Below are positions 17,431-25,991 of a stretch of 64,000 nt of DNA, in pieces. Within the stretch, counting starts at the first letter, position 1. Each line of letters starts with the position of its first letter. The notes under the pieces were generated by a model. That model did no database searches, was not told the DNA's origin, and saw only the letters and a list, made by a program, of their open reading frames with translations. The position numbers and the translations under genes were made by a program. This stretch comes from Halovibrio salipaludis (GTDB lineage Bacteria > Pseudomonadota > Gammaproteobacteria > Pseudomonadales > Oleiphilaceae). The DNA is taken from the NCBI RefSeq assembly GCF_002286965.1, contig NZ_NSKD01000003.1, forward strand, positions 186,001-250,000, read 5' to 3'.

Positions 17431-18297
17431 ATGCGAACGCCCGTACTTGATCTCAACCTGCTCCAGACATTCCTGGCCGTGGCCGACACCGGTACTGTGA
17501 CAGCCGCGGCCGAACGGCTCAGCTATACCCAGTCAACAGTGAGCATGCAGCTCCACCGCCTGGAGGCCATGCTCGGTGTAACGCTGCATGAAAAGGAGGG
17601 TCGGGGGATCCGGTTCACGCCCGAGGGCGAGCGGCTCCTGGGCCATGCCCGCCGACTCCTGACCCTGAACAATGAAGCGATGAACGACATGAAGGCGCGC
17701 CAGGTCGCCGGCAGCCTGACCCTCGGCATTCCCGAGGACTATGCCTTTCTACTCACGCCCGCCCTGGCCTATTTCCATCAGATGTACCCCGCCATGCAGC
17801 TGAAGGTCATCTGTGGTGCCAGCACGGATCTGGTCCAACAGGTACAGGCCTCCGAGCTGGACCTTGCCGTTGTCACCCGCCAGACTCACTCACCCGGGGG
17901 CGAAGTAATCCGCCGGGACCCCCTGGTCTGGGCAGTGGGCGCCAACCAGCAGCCGTCGCTGGTGGATCCCCTTCCCCTGGCCCTGTACAGCCCCGGTGCA
18001 GATGTTTTCCGGGAAGTGGCCGAACACGCACTGGGCTCCGCCGGACGGCACTGGCGCCTCGCCTACTCGAGCCAGTCCATGACGGGGTTGATGCCCGTAG
18101 TCGTGGCAGGGCTGGCGGTGGTTCTGATCACCCGCGACATGCTCAATCCACAACTCAGAGCCCTTGACGAGAAAAGCGGGCTCCCAGCGCTTCCCTCGGT
18201 GGAGATTGCACTGCACCGCGCCCCTGGGCGTCCGTCGGAACCGGCCAGGCAGCTGGCGGAGCTGATACGCGAGCACGTGGGCTCAGAAAAACAGTAG
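17431..18297 (+). CDS. LysR family transcriptional regulator
   Basis: 288 residues. The N-terminal winged HTH (LNLLQTFLAVADTGTVTAAA then RLSYTQSTVSMQLHRLE) is followed by a LysR substrate-binding domain (from about residue 90). The sequence LYSPGADVFREVAEHAL lies in the effector domain. It is divergent from the DMT exporter, its likely target. No clear Shine-Dalgarno sequence precedes the ATG, so expression may be low or the start slightly different. Confidence 0.9.
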   Translation: MRTPVLDLNLLQTFLAVADTGTVTAAAERLSYTQSTVSMQLHRLEAMLGVTLHEKEGRGIRFTPEGERLLGHARRLLTLNNEAMNDMKARQVAGSLTLGIPEDYAFLLTPALAYFHQMYPAMQLKVICGASTDLVQQVQASELDLAVVTRQTHSPGGEVIRRDPLVWAVGANQQPSLVDPLPLALYSPGADVFREVAEHALGSAGRHWRLAYSSQSMTGLMPVVVAGLAVVLITRDMLNPQLRALDEKSGLPALPSVEIALHRAPGRPSEPARQLAELIREHVGSEKQ

Positions 18298-18346
18298 AAA
18301 TGTGCGTTGACTGCCCCGAGATCCTGCATCGACTCGCGGGGCTGTG

Positions 18347-18371
18347 TTCCAATGGCACTATTGAATTGGAA
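18347..18371. repeat. Inverted repeat upstream of the DUF6522-like gene
   Basis: TTCCAAT (18347-18353) and ATTGGAA (18365-18371) form a perfect 7-bp inverted repeat with an 11-bp spacer, 36 bp before the next ATG. It could be an operator or an RNA hairpin; nothing decides between them. Confidence 0.4.
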
Positions 18372-18406
18372 TCACAAACCAAGATCGGCGTGAACAGGAC
18401 CCCGAT

Positions 18407-18709
18407 ATGCACGAAAGCGCTTCCATCAGCATCGATAACGGCGATGCGGTCATTGATGCGGCCACGCTTGCGGAATGGCTGAATATCGATCTGGAGACAC
18501 TGACCCACGGCATTGAGTCCGGTGCAGTGCGGACGCTCGTGGAGAAAGGCGAAGGAGAGGACGCTGGTCGGATGCGGCTGACCGCCCGTTACGGCGAGCG
18601 ACAGGCCTGCATGATCCTGGAGGCGGACGGCCGCCTGACGCCGGCGACGCCCCCTCCGGAGTCCCAGCGCCCCGTGAAACCCTCTCTGATGCAGCTTCTG
18701 GACGACTGA
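18407..18709 (+). CDS. DUF6522-like small cytoplasmic protein
   Basis: 100 residues, no signal or membrane segment. The order 'IDAATLAEWLNIDLETLTHG', 'RTLVEKGEGEDAGRMRLTAR', 'YGERQACMILEADGRL' matches what I recall of DUF6522 proteins, in which a short N-terminal segment is followed by a beta-rich region with GEGE..G..R.T. Biochemical role unknown. It stands alone, upstream of a zinc alcohol dehydrogenase. Confidence 0.6.
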   Translation: MHESASISIDNGDAVIDAATLAEWLNIDLETLTHGIESGAVRTLVEKGEGEDAGRMRLTARYGERQACMILEADGRLTPATPPPESQRPVKPSLMQLLDD

Positions 18710-18776
18710 GCGCGATTGACCGATCCAGGCGCATTCTTTAGAGATGGGTATGAAGCATCCTGAATGAGGAAAAGGC

Positions 18777-19799
18777 ATGGTTCATGACGATCATCTCCCC
18801 GGCACCATGAATGCCATGGTGCTGGAACAGCAGGGTCAGCCGCTACAGCACCGCCAGGTGCCCCTTCCGGAAATTGAAGAGACGGACCAGGTACTTCTGA
18901 GGGTGGAGGCCTGTGGTGTCTGCCGGACGGATCTCCACATCCTGGACGGCGAACTCACCGACCCTTCCCTGCCGTTGATTCCGGGCCACCAGATCGTGGG
19001 TACCGTGGTGGTGGCCGGTGACCAGGTCAGCGGCCTCCAGGTGGGCGATCGCGTGGGTGTTCCCTGGCTCGGTCATACCGACGGCACCTGCCGTTACTGC
19101 TGCCGGGGCCAGGAAAACCTCTGCGAACAGGCCCGGTTCACCGGCTACACCCTGGATGGCGGCTATGCCGAATACGCCCTTGCCTACGCACCCTACTGCT
19201 ACCCCCTGCCGCCGGAAGCCGAAGCGCTGGATATTGCGCCCCTGCTCTGTGCCGGTTTGATCGGCTTCCGCACATGGCGCCTTGCAGGTGGCGAGACCAT
19301 CCAGCGTCTCGGTATCTATGGCTTTGGCGCCGCTGCCCATATTCTGTGCCAGATCGCCTGCTGGTACGGCCAGTCCGTGTACGCATTCACCCGACCCGGC
19401 GATGAACAGGCGCAGAAGCTGGCGCGGGACCTGGGTGCCGTCTGGGCGGGCGCGAGCACGGAGGATCCACCGGACGTTCTGGACGCCGCACTTGTCTTTG
19501 CCCCCGTGGGAGAGCTGATGGTCAGTGCCCTGAAGCACGTGGATCGTGGCGCCAGCGTGGTCAGCGGCGGCATTCACATGAGTGATATTCCCTCATTTCC
19601 CTATGGCCTGCTGTGGGAAGAACGCAGCCTGAAATCAACCGCCAACCTCACGCGCGAGGATGGCCGTGCCTTCCTTGAGGTTGCACCCAGAGTCCCGGTG
19701 CGGACCGAGGTGCACGCCTACCCGCTCAGCGAAGCCAACCAGGCCCTCGAGGACCTGAGGGAGGGACGGTTCGCCGGTGCGGCGGTACTGACCCCATAG
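18777..19799 (+). CDS. Zinc-dependent alcohol dehydrogenase family protein
   Basis: 340 residues, medium-chain dehydrogenase. Catalytic-zinc region VEACGVCRTDLHILDG and GHQIVGTV; the structural-zinc loop reads DGTCRYCCRGQENLC, so one of the four usual cysteines is replaced by Asp. The nucleotide-binding segment is LGIYGFGAAAHILCQIA. It belongs to the AdhP-like zinc-binding alcohol dehydrogenase group; substrate not predictable. AGGAAAAGG precedes the chosen ATG; a second in-frame ATG 30 bp later is possible. Its end is 18 bp from the convergent urtE. Confidence 0.85.
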   Translation: MVHDDHLPGTMNAMVLEQQGQPLQHRQVPLPEIEETDQVLLRVEACGVCRTDLHILDGELTDPSLPLIPGHQIVGTVVVAGDQVSGLQVGDRVGVPWLGHTDGTCRYCCRGQENLCEQARFTGYTLDGGYAEYALAYAPYCYPLPPEAEALDIAPLLCAGLIGFRTWRLAGGETIQRLGIYGFGAAAHILCQIACWYGQSVYAFTRPGDEQAQKLARDLGAVWAGASTEDPPDVLDAALVFAPVGELMVSALKHVDRGASVVSGGIHMSDIPSFPYGLLWEERSLKSTANLTREDGRAFLEVAPRVPVRTEVHAYPLSEANQALEDLREGRFAGAAVLTP

Positions 19800-19817
19800 G
19801 AGGCTCAGTGTCCATGC

Positions 19818-20507
19818 CTATACGGTCAGGTGTTGTGACACAATGTCGTCCCCGAGCTCATCCATGGGACCACTTGCAACACTCTGGCCGTTGTTCATGA
19901 TGGAAAAGCAGTCGGCGGTGCTGCGGGCGAACGCCAGTTTCTGCTCGACCAGCAGCACCGTCATGCCTTCTTCCTCGTTGATGCGGCGGATCACATCACT
20001 GATTTCGCGCACAATATTGGGCTGGATACCCTCGGTGGGCTCATCCAGCAGGAGGATCTCGGGTTCCAGCACCAGTGCCCGGGCAATCGCCAGCTGCTGT
20101 TGCTGACCGCCTGAAAGATCCCCGCCCCGGCGGCGCCCCATATCCCGAAGCACGGGAAACAGCCGGTAGACCCGCTCCGGAATGCCCTTTGAACGCTTGC
20201 CCGCCAGCGGCACCCTGAGATTCTCCTCAACAGTCAACTGCGGGAAGATGTCACGGCCCTGGGGCACATAGCCAACTCCCAGGCGCGCCCGCTGCTGCGC
20301 ACGCAGGCCGTTGAGTTCCCGCCCCTGCAGGCGGATGCTTCCGGAAGCTACCGGGAGGAGCCCCATGATGCACCGGAGCAGGGTTGTCTTGCCCATGCCA
20401 TTACGGCCCATCAGGCAGGTGCGGGACCCCGTCTCCACCCGGAGATCAACGGACTTCAGTGTGTGTGAATCGCCGTAGTACTGGTTAAGACCGGTAATCT
20501 CAAGCAT
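19818..20507 (-). CDS. urtE: Urea ABC transporter ATP-binding protein UrtE
   Basis: 229-residue ABC ATPase, LivF-like. Walker A GRNGMGKTTLL, signature LSGGQQQQLAIARAL, Walker B EILLLDEPTEGIQPNI. UrtE pairs with UrtD to drive the UrtBC permease. Last gene of urtABCDE; the start MLEITGLNQYYG lies one base after the urtD stop. The longer reading frame upstream overlaps urtD and is rejected. Confidence 0.93.
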   Translation of the reverse strand: MLEITGLNQYYGDSHTLKSVDLRVETGSRTCLMGRNGMGKTTLLRCIMGLLPVASGSIRLQGRELNGLRAQQRARLGVGYVPQGRDIFPQLTVEENLRVPLAGKRSKGIPERVYRLFPVLRDMGRRRGGDLSGGQQQQLAIARALVLEPEILLLDEPTEGIQPNIVREISDVIRRINEEEGMTVLLVEQKLAFARSTADCFSIMNNGQSVASGPMDELGDDIVSQHLTV

Positions 20508-20508
20508 G

Positions 20509-21342
20509 TCATTCCCCCAGATAGACTTCACGGACGCGGGCATCGGACTGGATCTCGTCCATACTGCCCTCGGCAAGCACCGATCCCTGGTGCAGCACAC
20601 TCACGGTCCGCGCGATGGAGCGCACGAAGTCCATATCGTGCTCGACCACCACCACGGAATGCTTTCCCGCCAATGACGTCAGCAGTTCCGCGGTCTTCTC
20701 GCTCTCCTGGCCAGTCATCCCGGCCACCGGCTCATCCACCAGCAACAGGCGTGGGTTCTGCATCAGCAGCGACCCGATCTCCAGCCACTGTTTCTGGCCG
20801 TGGGACAGGACGCCCGCCGGCGCATGGGCCTGCTCCGTGAGGGAGATCAGTGCCAGCACCTCATCGATGCGGTCCTGCTGTTCACCGTCAAGACGCCAGC
20901 GCAGACTCGTCCACAGCCCCCTGGAGGCATGCATCGCCAGCTCCAGGTTCTCGAAAACGGTCAGTTGCTCAAAAACCGTGGGTTTCTGGAACTTGCGGCC
21001 GATCCCGGACTGGGCGATCACGTGCTCTGGGAGCTCCAGCAGGTTGAGCCGCTGACCGAACCAGGCTTGGCCCGTGTCCGGGCGGGTCTTGCCGGTGAGC
21101 ACATCCATCAGGGTCGTCTTGCCGGCGCCGTTAGGCCCGATCAGACAGCGGAGTTCACCGTCATCGATATAAAGGGTCAGGTCATCGAGCGCCCTGAAGC
21201 CATCAAAGGACTTGGTCACGCCCTCCACGTACAGGATGGGGCCATGCCGGGTATCCAACGCCGGGCTGGGCGCGGCGTGCTGCAGGAAGGAAAAGACCTC
21301 CTCGCGTTTGCCCAGCTCCCTGAGGGTATCCATCATGCTCAT
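20509..21342 (-). CDS. urtD: Urea ABC transporter ATP-binding protein UrtD
   Basis: 277-residue ABC ATPase, LivG-like. Walker A GPNGAGKTTLMDVLTG, signature LSHGQKQWLEIG, Walker B LLLVDEPVAGMTGQE. The start M-S-M-M-D is in a four-base ATGA overlap with the urtC stop, indicating coupled translation. Partner of UrtE in energising high-affinity urea uptake. Confidence 0.93.
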   Translation of the reverse strand: MSMMDTLRELGKREEVFSFLQHAAPSPALDTRHGPILYVEGVTKSFDGFRALDDLTLYIDDGELRCLIGPNGAGKTTLMDVLTGKTRPDTGQAWFGQRLNLLELPEHVIAQSGIGRKFQKPTVFEQLTVFENLELAMHASRGLWTSLRWRLDGEQQDRIDEVLALISLTEQAHAPAGVLSHGQKQWLEIGSLLMQNPRLLLVDEPVAGMTGQESEKTAELLTSLAGKHSVVVVEHDMDFVRSIARTVSVLHQGSVLAEGSMDEIQSDARVREVYLGE

Positions 21343-22442
21343 TGCTTCGACCTCCCTGCCATCTGTTGACGCAGCCCCATCAGCCCTTTGGGGAGAAAGA
21401 GAGTTACCGCGATGAAAAGGCCACCCAGGACAAACAGCCACAGATCCGGGTAGGCTGCCGTGATCCAGGTCTTGAGCCCGTTGACCGTACCGGCACCGAC
21501 CAGTGCTCCGACCAGGGTCCCTCGCCCACCCAGGGCAACCCAGACGGCCATTTCAATGGAATTGGCCGGAGCCATTTCTCCCGGGTTGATGACCCCGGTC
21601 TGGGGCACATAGAGCGCCCCGGCCAGCCCGCAGAGCATGGCGGAAACCGTCCACACAAAAAGCTTGTAGCGCAGCGGATTGTAGCCGGTGAACCGGACAC
21701 GGCTCTCGGCATCACGGATGGCGACCAGTACCCGCCCCAGCTTGGAGGTAACGATATAGCGGCACAGCAGGTAGGACAGCATCACCGCCACGGCGCTCAG
21801 CATGAACAGCACCAGCCGGGTATCGGCCTCACGTACCGAGAACCCGAGCAGCTCACGGAAATCCGTCAGGCCAGTGTTGCCCCCGAAGCCGGTCTCGGTC
21901 CGATAGAAGAACAGCATGGAGGCGAAGGTCAGCGCCTGGGTGATGATGGCGAAATAGACGCCACGCACCCGGGAGCGGAATGCGAAGAATCCGAAAACGA
22001 GAGCCAGTGCCCCGGGCACCAGAAACACCATCACGGCCGTGAACCAGAAGGACTGGAACGGCACCCAGAACCAGGGCCAGTCATCCCGGCCGAGGAACTG
22101 GATGAAGTTGGGAATGGTGCCCGTTTCCATGCGGTTATGGGTCAGGTGCATGCCCATGACGTAACCGCCAAGGGCAAAGAAAGCCCCGTGCCCCAGTGAC
22201 AGGATCCCGGTATACCCCCAGATCAGATCCAGCGCCAGAGCGACCAGCGCCAAGCACAGAAAGCGCCCGGTCAGGGTCACCAGCCAGTCGGGGATGTACA
22301 GGGCGGAGTCCGGCGTCACGAACTGGTTGAGCAGCGGTACCACCACCAGCGCAAGCGCGGTCAGTAACAGCAGAACCGCCCACCCGAACCCGGAGTGCAG
22401 ACGGGCAAGACGCATTACGAAAGGCTGTCGCATCAACATCAC
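21339..22442 (-). CDS. urtC: Urea ABC transporter permease UrtC
   Basis: 367-residue LivM-like integral membrane permease. Many hydrophobic helices plus the branched-chain permease signature ALDLIWGYTGILSLGHGAFF. Lies 8 bp after urtB and overlaps urtD. Together with UrtB it forms the inner-membrane urea channel of the ABC system. Confidence 0.93.
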   Translation of the reverse strand: MMLMRQPFVMRLARLHSGFGWAVLLLLTALALVVVPLLNQFVTPDSALYIPDWLVTLTGRFLCLALVALALDLIWGYTGILSLGHGAFFALGGYVMGMHLTHNRMETGTIPNFIQFLGRDDWPWFWVPFQSFWFTAVMVFLVPGALALVFGFFAFRSRVRGVYFAIITQALTFASMLFFYRTETGFGGNTGLTDFRELLGFSVREADTRLVLFMLSAVAVMLSYLLCRYIVTSKLGRVLVAIRDAESRVRFTGYNPLRYKLFVWTVSAMLCGLAGALYVPQTGVINPGEMAPANSIEMAVWVALGGRGTLVGALVGAGTVNGLKTWITAAYPDLWLFVLGGLFIAVTLFLPKGLMGLRQQMAGRSKQ

Positions 22443-22450
22443 TTCCTCTG

Positions 22451-24163
22451 TCAGTCGTCGTCGCCAGCCCGGCCCTTAAGGGCAAAAATGCCCTGTGGCC
22501 GCCACTGAATGAACACGATGATGGCAACGAAAAGCAGAATCTTGGCGAGAACCGCGCCGGCCACCGGCTCCAGGAATTTCGAGAACACCCCTAGCCCCAG
22601 CGCTGAGAACACGGATCCGAGAATGTTTCCGACACCCCCAAGCACCACCACCATGAAACTGTCCACGATGTAGTTCTGGCCGAGCTCGGGGCCCACATTC
22701 ACGATCTGGGAGAGCGCCACACCCCCGAGGCCGGCCACACCCGCCCCGGCCCCGAAGGTCCACATGTCCACCCGGTTGGCGGAGACACCCAGTGCCGCTG
22801 CCATCTCACGGTTCTGCATCACGGCGCGCACCTCCAGTCCCAGCCGTGTCCGGTTCATCACGAACCAGACCAGTGCAACCACAAAGAACGCGAAAGCGAT
22901 GACACCCACACGCGAGGTGGACAGTGATACCCCCTGCATGAGCTGAACGCTGCCGGAGAACCACTCAGGACTGGCCATCCGTACGTTCTGGGCGCCAAAG
23001 ATCACCCGTGTTGTCTGCATCAGGATCAGGCTGATGCCCCAGGTCGCCAGCAGGGTCTCCAGAGGGCGGGCGTAGAGAAAGCGGATCACGCCCCGCTCCA
23101 TCAGGATGCCCACCAGGGCGGTTACCACGAAGGCAGCGGGGATGGCCGCCAGAAGGTAGAAGCTGAACCACTGGGGCGCCATGAGCGCAAACAGGTTCTG
23201 GACAATGAAGGTGGTGTAGGCGCCGATCATCAGCAGCTCTCCGTGCGCCATATTGATCACGCGCATCAGGCCGAAGATGATCGCCAGGCCAAGAGCGGCA
23301 AGCAGCAGAACACTGCCCATGGAAAGTCCGTAAACCAGGTCACTGAGAAAGCGCGCCGTACTCTGGCGTTCCTCGATAGCCTCAATGGCGTCACGGGCCG
23401 CCTCACGGACCGCCGCATCCGGCTCAACCGGATCGCCCTGGGCATCGGTTTCCAGCAGGGACTCGAGCTCGGATTTCATCCGGGCCGATCGAACGTCCGC
23501 GATCACCTCAACCGCTTCCAGCCGCTCCTCAGAATCGGAGGCATCCAGCTGCAGACGTGCAATGGCAATGTTGAGCAGGCGCAGCACCTCAGGATTCGAC
23601 TCCTCAGCACGCAGCTCCTTCAGTCGGCCAAGCATTTCCGGCCTGGGGCGGTCGGCCAGCTCCTCCGCACCCGCCCGCCGGGTGGCCACGTCGTCGGAAA
23701 ACAGCTGAAGCTGCCCGATCAGCGGGCGTATGCCTCGGCGTATGGCATTGGTCAGGGTAGGCTGGGAAAGATTCTCCGAGGCCACCTCCACGGTCTCCCC
23801 CGTAATGGCATCCGAATACTCGCCGGTAGCCGGATCCTCAATCAGAACCCGTCCCTGCTCATCAAAATACAGGCGACGGTCACTCAGCGCCTGCAGTACC
23901 GGGAGGGTCTCGGGCGCTGCGAGCGCCTCCAGCTCCTCCACCACATCATTGATCGCCTGCCAGTCATCCGTGGCCAGGCGCTCAACGATGGATGCCGCTT
24001 CGCCGGATAATCCTTCCGTACGGGTTTGAGTCTGCTTCTTCTGCTGTTCGGCCAGCTTTTCCGCCCTTTCATCGGCGGACATCCCGTCCGTGTCGGCGAC
24101 GACAACCGCTGGAACCATCAACAATCCCAACAGGATTGCACCCTTCCAACTCAGTCCACGCAT
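22451..24163 (-). CDS. urtB: Urea ABC transporter permease UrtB with N-terminal extension
   Basis: 570 residues. A signal-like N-terminus (GAILLGLLMVPAVVVA) leads into a roughly 250-residue periplasmic, HEAT-like charged domain (repeated LxxLRAE, EAVEVIADVRS segments), typical of proteobacterial UrtB, followed by a LivH-like permease (SMGSVLLLAALGLAIIFGLM, INMAHGELLMIGAYTTF). The start M-R-G-L-S has AGGAG at good spacing; 17 residues of further upstream frame lack a site. It lies 56 bp after urtA. Confidence 0.92.
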   Translation of the reverse strand: MRGLSWKGAILLGLLMVPAVVVADTDGMSADERAEKLAEQQKKQTQTRTEGLSGEAASIVERLATDDWQAINDVVEELEALAAPETLPVLQALSDRRLYFDEQGRVLIEDPATGEYSDAITGETVEVASENLSQPTLTNAIRRGIRPLIGQLQLFSDDVATRRAGAEELADRPRPEMLGRLKELRAEESNPEVLRLLNIAIARLQLDASDSEERLEAVEVIADVRSARMKSELESLLETDAQGDPVEPDAAVREAARDAIEAIEERQSTARFLSDLVYGLSMGSVLLLAALGLAIIFGLMRVINMAHGELLMIGAYTTFIVQNLFALMAPQWFSFYLLAAIPAAFVVTALVGILMERGVIRFLYARPLETLLATWGISLILMQTTRVIFGAQNVRMASPEWFSGSVQLMQGVSLSTSRVGVIAFAFFVVALVWFVMNRTRLGLEVRAVMQNREMAAALGVSANRVDMWTFGAGAGVAGLGGVALSQIVNVGPELGQNYIVDSFMVVVLGGVGNILGSVFSALGLGVFSKFLEPVAGAVLAKILLFVAIIVFIQWRPQGIFALKGRAGDDD

Positions 24164-24219
24164 TGAACACTCCTGATCCAGCTGGCCCGGCCAGAGGCCG
24201 GGCCAATCCGTCATTCCCT

Positions 24220-25533
24220 TCAGAGTTCCAGGTCGTATCTGGGTTCCTCGCAGTCACCGCAGACCCAGGGGTAGGTCCAGTCAGCCTTCTTGTCCTCGCT
24301 GCCTTCCAGATACTTGCTCCAGGGTTCGGCACGAATCGGGCCGTCGGTCTCCCAGACAGTGGCGAACTGGCCGTCCGGCTGGATCTCGCCAATCAGCACG
24401 GGCTTATGCAGGTGATGGTTCTCTTCATCCATGCAGATCTCGTAGCCCGAAGGCGCGTCCACGCACTGCCCCGGTACCGCCTGGCGCACCGCATCCGGGT
24501 CGCTGGTGCCGGCCTCCAGAACGGCCTGGGCCCACATGCGGATCCCGATATGGGTGGCCTCCATGGGATCGTTGGTGACCCGGTCACTGCCGCCGGAAAG
24601 GTCGTTCTCTTCCACGTATTCGGCCCACCGTTCGGTGAACGCCTCATTTTCGGGAGAGTCCACTGACATGAAGTAGTTCCAGGCGGCGAGATGGCCTACA
24701 AGCGGTCCCGCGTCCATACCCCGGAGCTCCTCCTCGCCCACGGAGGTTGCCATTACCGGCACATCCACCGAGTCAACGCCCTGGTTAGCGAGTTCCTGAT
24801 AGAACGCGACATTGGAATCACCGTTGATCGTATTGATCACAGCGGTCTGGCCGCTCTGGGAGAACCGCTTGATGTCCGAGACCAGGCTCTGGAAATCCGA
24901 GTGCTCGAAGGGAAAGTACTCCTCGCGGATGGCGTCGTCTTCAATGCCATTGGCATTGAGGTAAGCGCGCACAATGCGGTTGGTAGTACGCGGAAAGACG
25001 TAATCCGTACCCACCAGATAGAACTGCTCGGCACCGCCACCGCGTTCACTCATCAGATAGTCCACCGCCGGCAGTGTCTGCTGGTTGGGAGCAGCGCCGG
25101 TGTAGAAGATATGCCGTGAGGACTCCTCGCCCTCGTACTGGACCGGATAGAACATCAGCCCGTTAAGCTCTTCCAGTACGGGCAGAACGGATTCACGCGA
25201 GACGGAGGTCCAGGCCCCGAAAATCACATCCACCTCGTCCCGTTCGATCAGTTCACGCGCCTGCTCGGCATAGCGGGGCCAGTCCGAGGCCGGGTCCTTG
25301 ACCACTGGCTCCAGCTCACGACCAAGAAGCCCTCCCTGTTCGTTGATGTCCTCAATGGTCATCAGGGCAACATCCCTGAGTGACGTCTCGCTGATCGCCA
25401 TGGTCCCGGAAAGGGAATGGAGGATGCCCACCTTGATGGGGTTGTCCTCGGACTGGGCGACACCGGAGGCGAGCAGGCCACCGAGGGCCAGGCACGCAAG
25501 GCCGGTCTTTCTGATTGATCCACGCGTCTTCAT
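24220..25533 (-). CDS. urtA: Urea ABC transporter substrate-binding protein UrtA
   Basis: 437-residue periplasmic binding protein with a signal peptide (CLALGGLLASGVAQS). Diagnostic UrtA segments: IKVGILHSLSGTMAISETSL, FGAWTSVSRESVLPVLEEL and the C-terminal QPDGQFATVWETDGPIRAEP. Binds urea (and possibly short amides) and delivers it to UrtBC. First gene of the minus-strand urt operon; the promoter region is shared with the divergent urea-degradation operon. Confidence 0.95.
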   Translation of the reverse strand: MKTRGSIRKTGLACLALGGLLASGVAQSEDNPIKVGILHSLSGTMAISETSLRDVALMTIEDINEQGGLLGRELEPVVKDPASDWPRYAEQARELIERDEVDVIFGAWTSVSRESVLPVLEELNGLMFYPVQYEGEESSRHIFYTGAAPNQQTLPAVDYLMSERGGGAEQFYLVGTDYVFPRTTNRIVRAYLNANGIEDDAIREEYFPFEHSDFQSLVSDIKRFSQSGQTAVINTINGDSNVAFYQELANQGVDSVDVPVMATSVGEEELRGMDAGPLVGHLAAWNYFMSVDSPENEAFTERWAEYVEENDLSGGSDRVTNDPMEATHIGIRMWAQAVLEAGTSDPDAVRQAVPGQCVDAPSGYEICMDEENHHLHKPVLIGEIQPDGQFATVWETDGPIRAEPWSKYLEGSEDKKADWTYPWVCGDCEEPRYDLEL

Positions 25534-25639
25534 TGCAGTCTCCTTGTGGTCCGGCTGAAAGCCTACGCATCGTTGTGCACCCGACCCAATGCAGACGCCA
25601 TTCCAGCCAACCCGGAATTCCTTCTATTACAGCAACCTG

Positions 25640-25653
25640 TCTTGTATACAAGA
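25640..25653. promoter_or_regulatory. GntR-type operator, copy 1 (urt side)
   Basis: Perfect 14-bp palindrome TCTTGTATACAAGA, about 107 bp upstream of urtA. The same 14 bases recur at 25958. The TNGTNNNACNA-like symmetry is typical of FadR-subgroup GntR regulators, one of which is encoded at 31461. On the minus strand it could supply a -35-like TTGTAT, 16 bp before TAATAG. Confidence 0.7.
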
Positions 25654-25811
25654 AAAACTGAAAAAGAACGTTATAGATCCGGTGCACCATCCTCAGGCAT
25701 GCACTGGAAGCTTCCTGCAGCTTCGACAACAACAGAGATAGTCCGCAGATAACTGTATTAGCTGACATTTAATAGCCACACGCAGACACCAAAGCCCCTT
25801 CGCCCCACAAC

Positions 25812-25828
25812 TGCACCGTTCTGTCGCA
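25812..25828. promoter_or_regulatory. NtrC-like enhancer site (urea operon)
   Basis: TGCACC-GTTCT-GTCGCA compared with the TGCACC-N5-GGTGCA consensus: ten of twelve conserved positions match. It is centred about 140 bp upstream of the predicted sigma-54 start site, a normal enhancer distance. Confidence 0.45.
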
Positions 25829-25934
25829 CAGCTCCCCATATCAGGGCAGCGTCCGGCCCAAAGCCAATCCGATCAACGCCGAAAATTTATTTCATCTCAT
25901 TGTTATTACCGCTTTTTATGGCGTTTTACAGGGA

Positions 25935-25950
25935 TGGCACACCGGTTGCT
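25935..25950 (+). promoter_or_regulatory. Sigma-54 (-24/-12) promoter for allophanate hydrolase/urea carboxylase operon
   Basis: TGGCAC-ACCGG-TTGCT: exact match to the TGGCAC-N5-TTGCW consensus. Transcription should start near 25961, inside palindrome 2 and about 30 bp before the ATG. Indicates RpoN-dependent, nitrogen-controlled expression. Confidence 0.8.
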
Positions 25951-25957
25951 AACACAT

Positions 25958-25971
25958 TCTTGTATACAAGA
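25958..25971. promoter_or_regulatory. GntR-type operator, copy 2 (catabolic side, over the start site)
   Basis: The same palindrome TCTTGTATACAAGA, 8 bp downstream of the sigma-54 -12 element and covering the predicted start site, 20 bp before the ATG. A bound repressor here would block the promoter or early elongation. Confidence 0.72.
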
Positions 25972-25991
25972 TTGCAACCAAGAGACTCGTC

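Larger units (their letters stand above)
25534..25991. promoter_or_regulatory. Divergent control region between urtA and allophanate hydrolase
   Basis: 458 bp without a gene, AT-richer than its surroundings. It holds, left to right: a weak sigma-54-like element for urtA on the minus strand (25590-25605, TGGAATGGCGTCTGCA read on that strand), palindrome 1, a partial TGCACC site at 25683, an NtrC-like site, an AT-rich tract (about 25882-25930), a perfect sigma-54 promoter and palindrome 2. The individual sites are listed separately. Confidence 0.7.

Noticed and set aside
25590-25605. Sigma-54 promoter for urtA
   Set aside because: On the minus strand TGGAAT-GGCGT-CTGCA keeps GG and GC but misses several consensus bases; noted only inside the region description.
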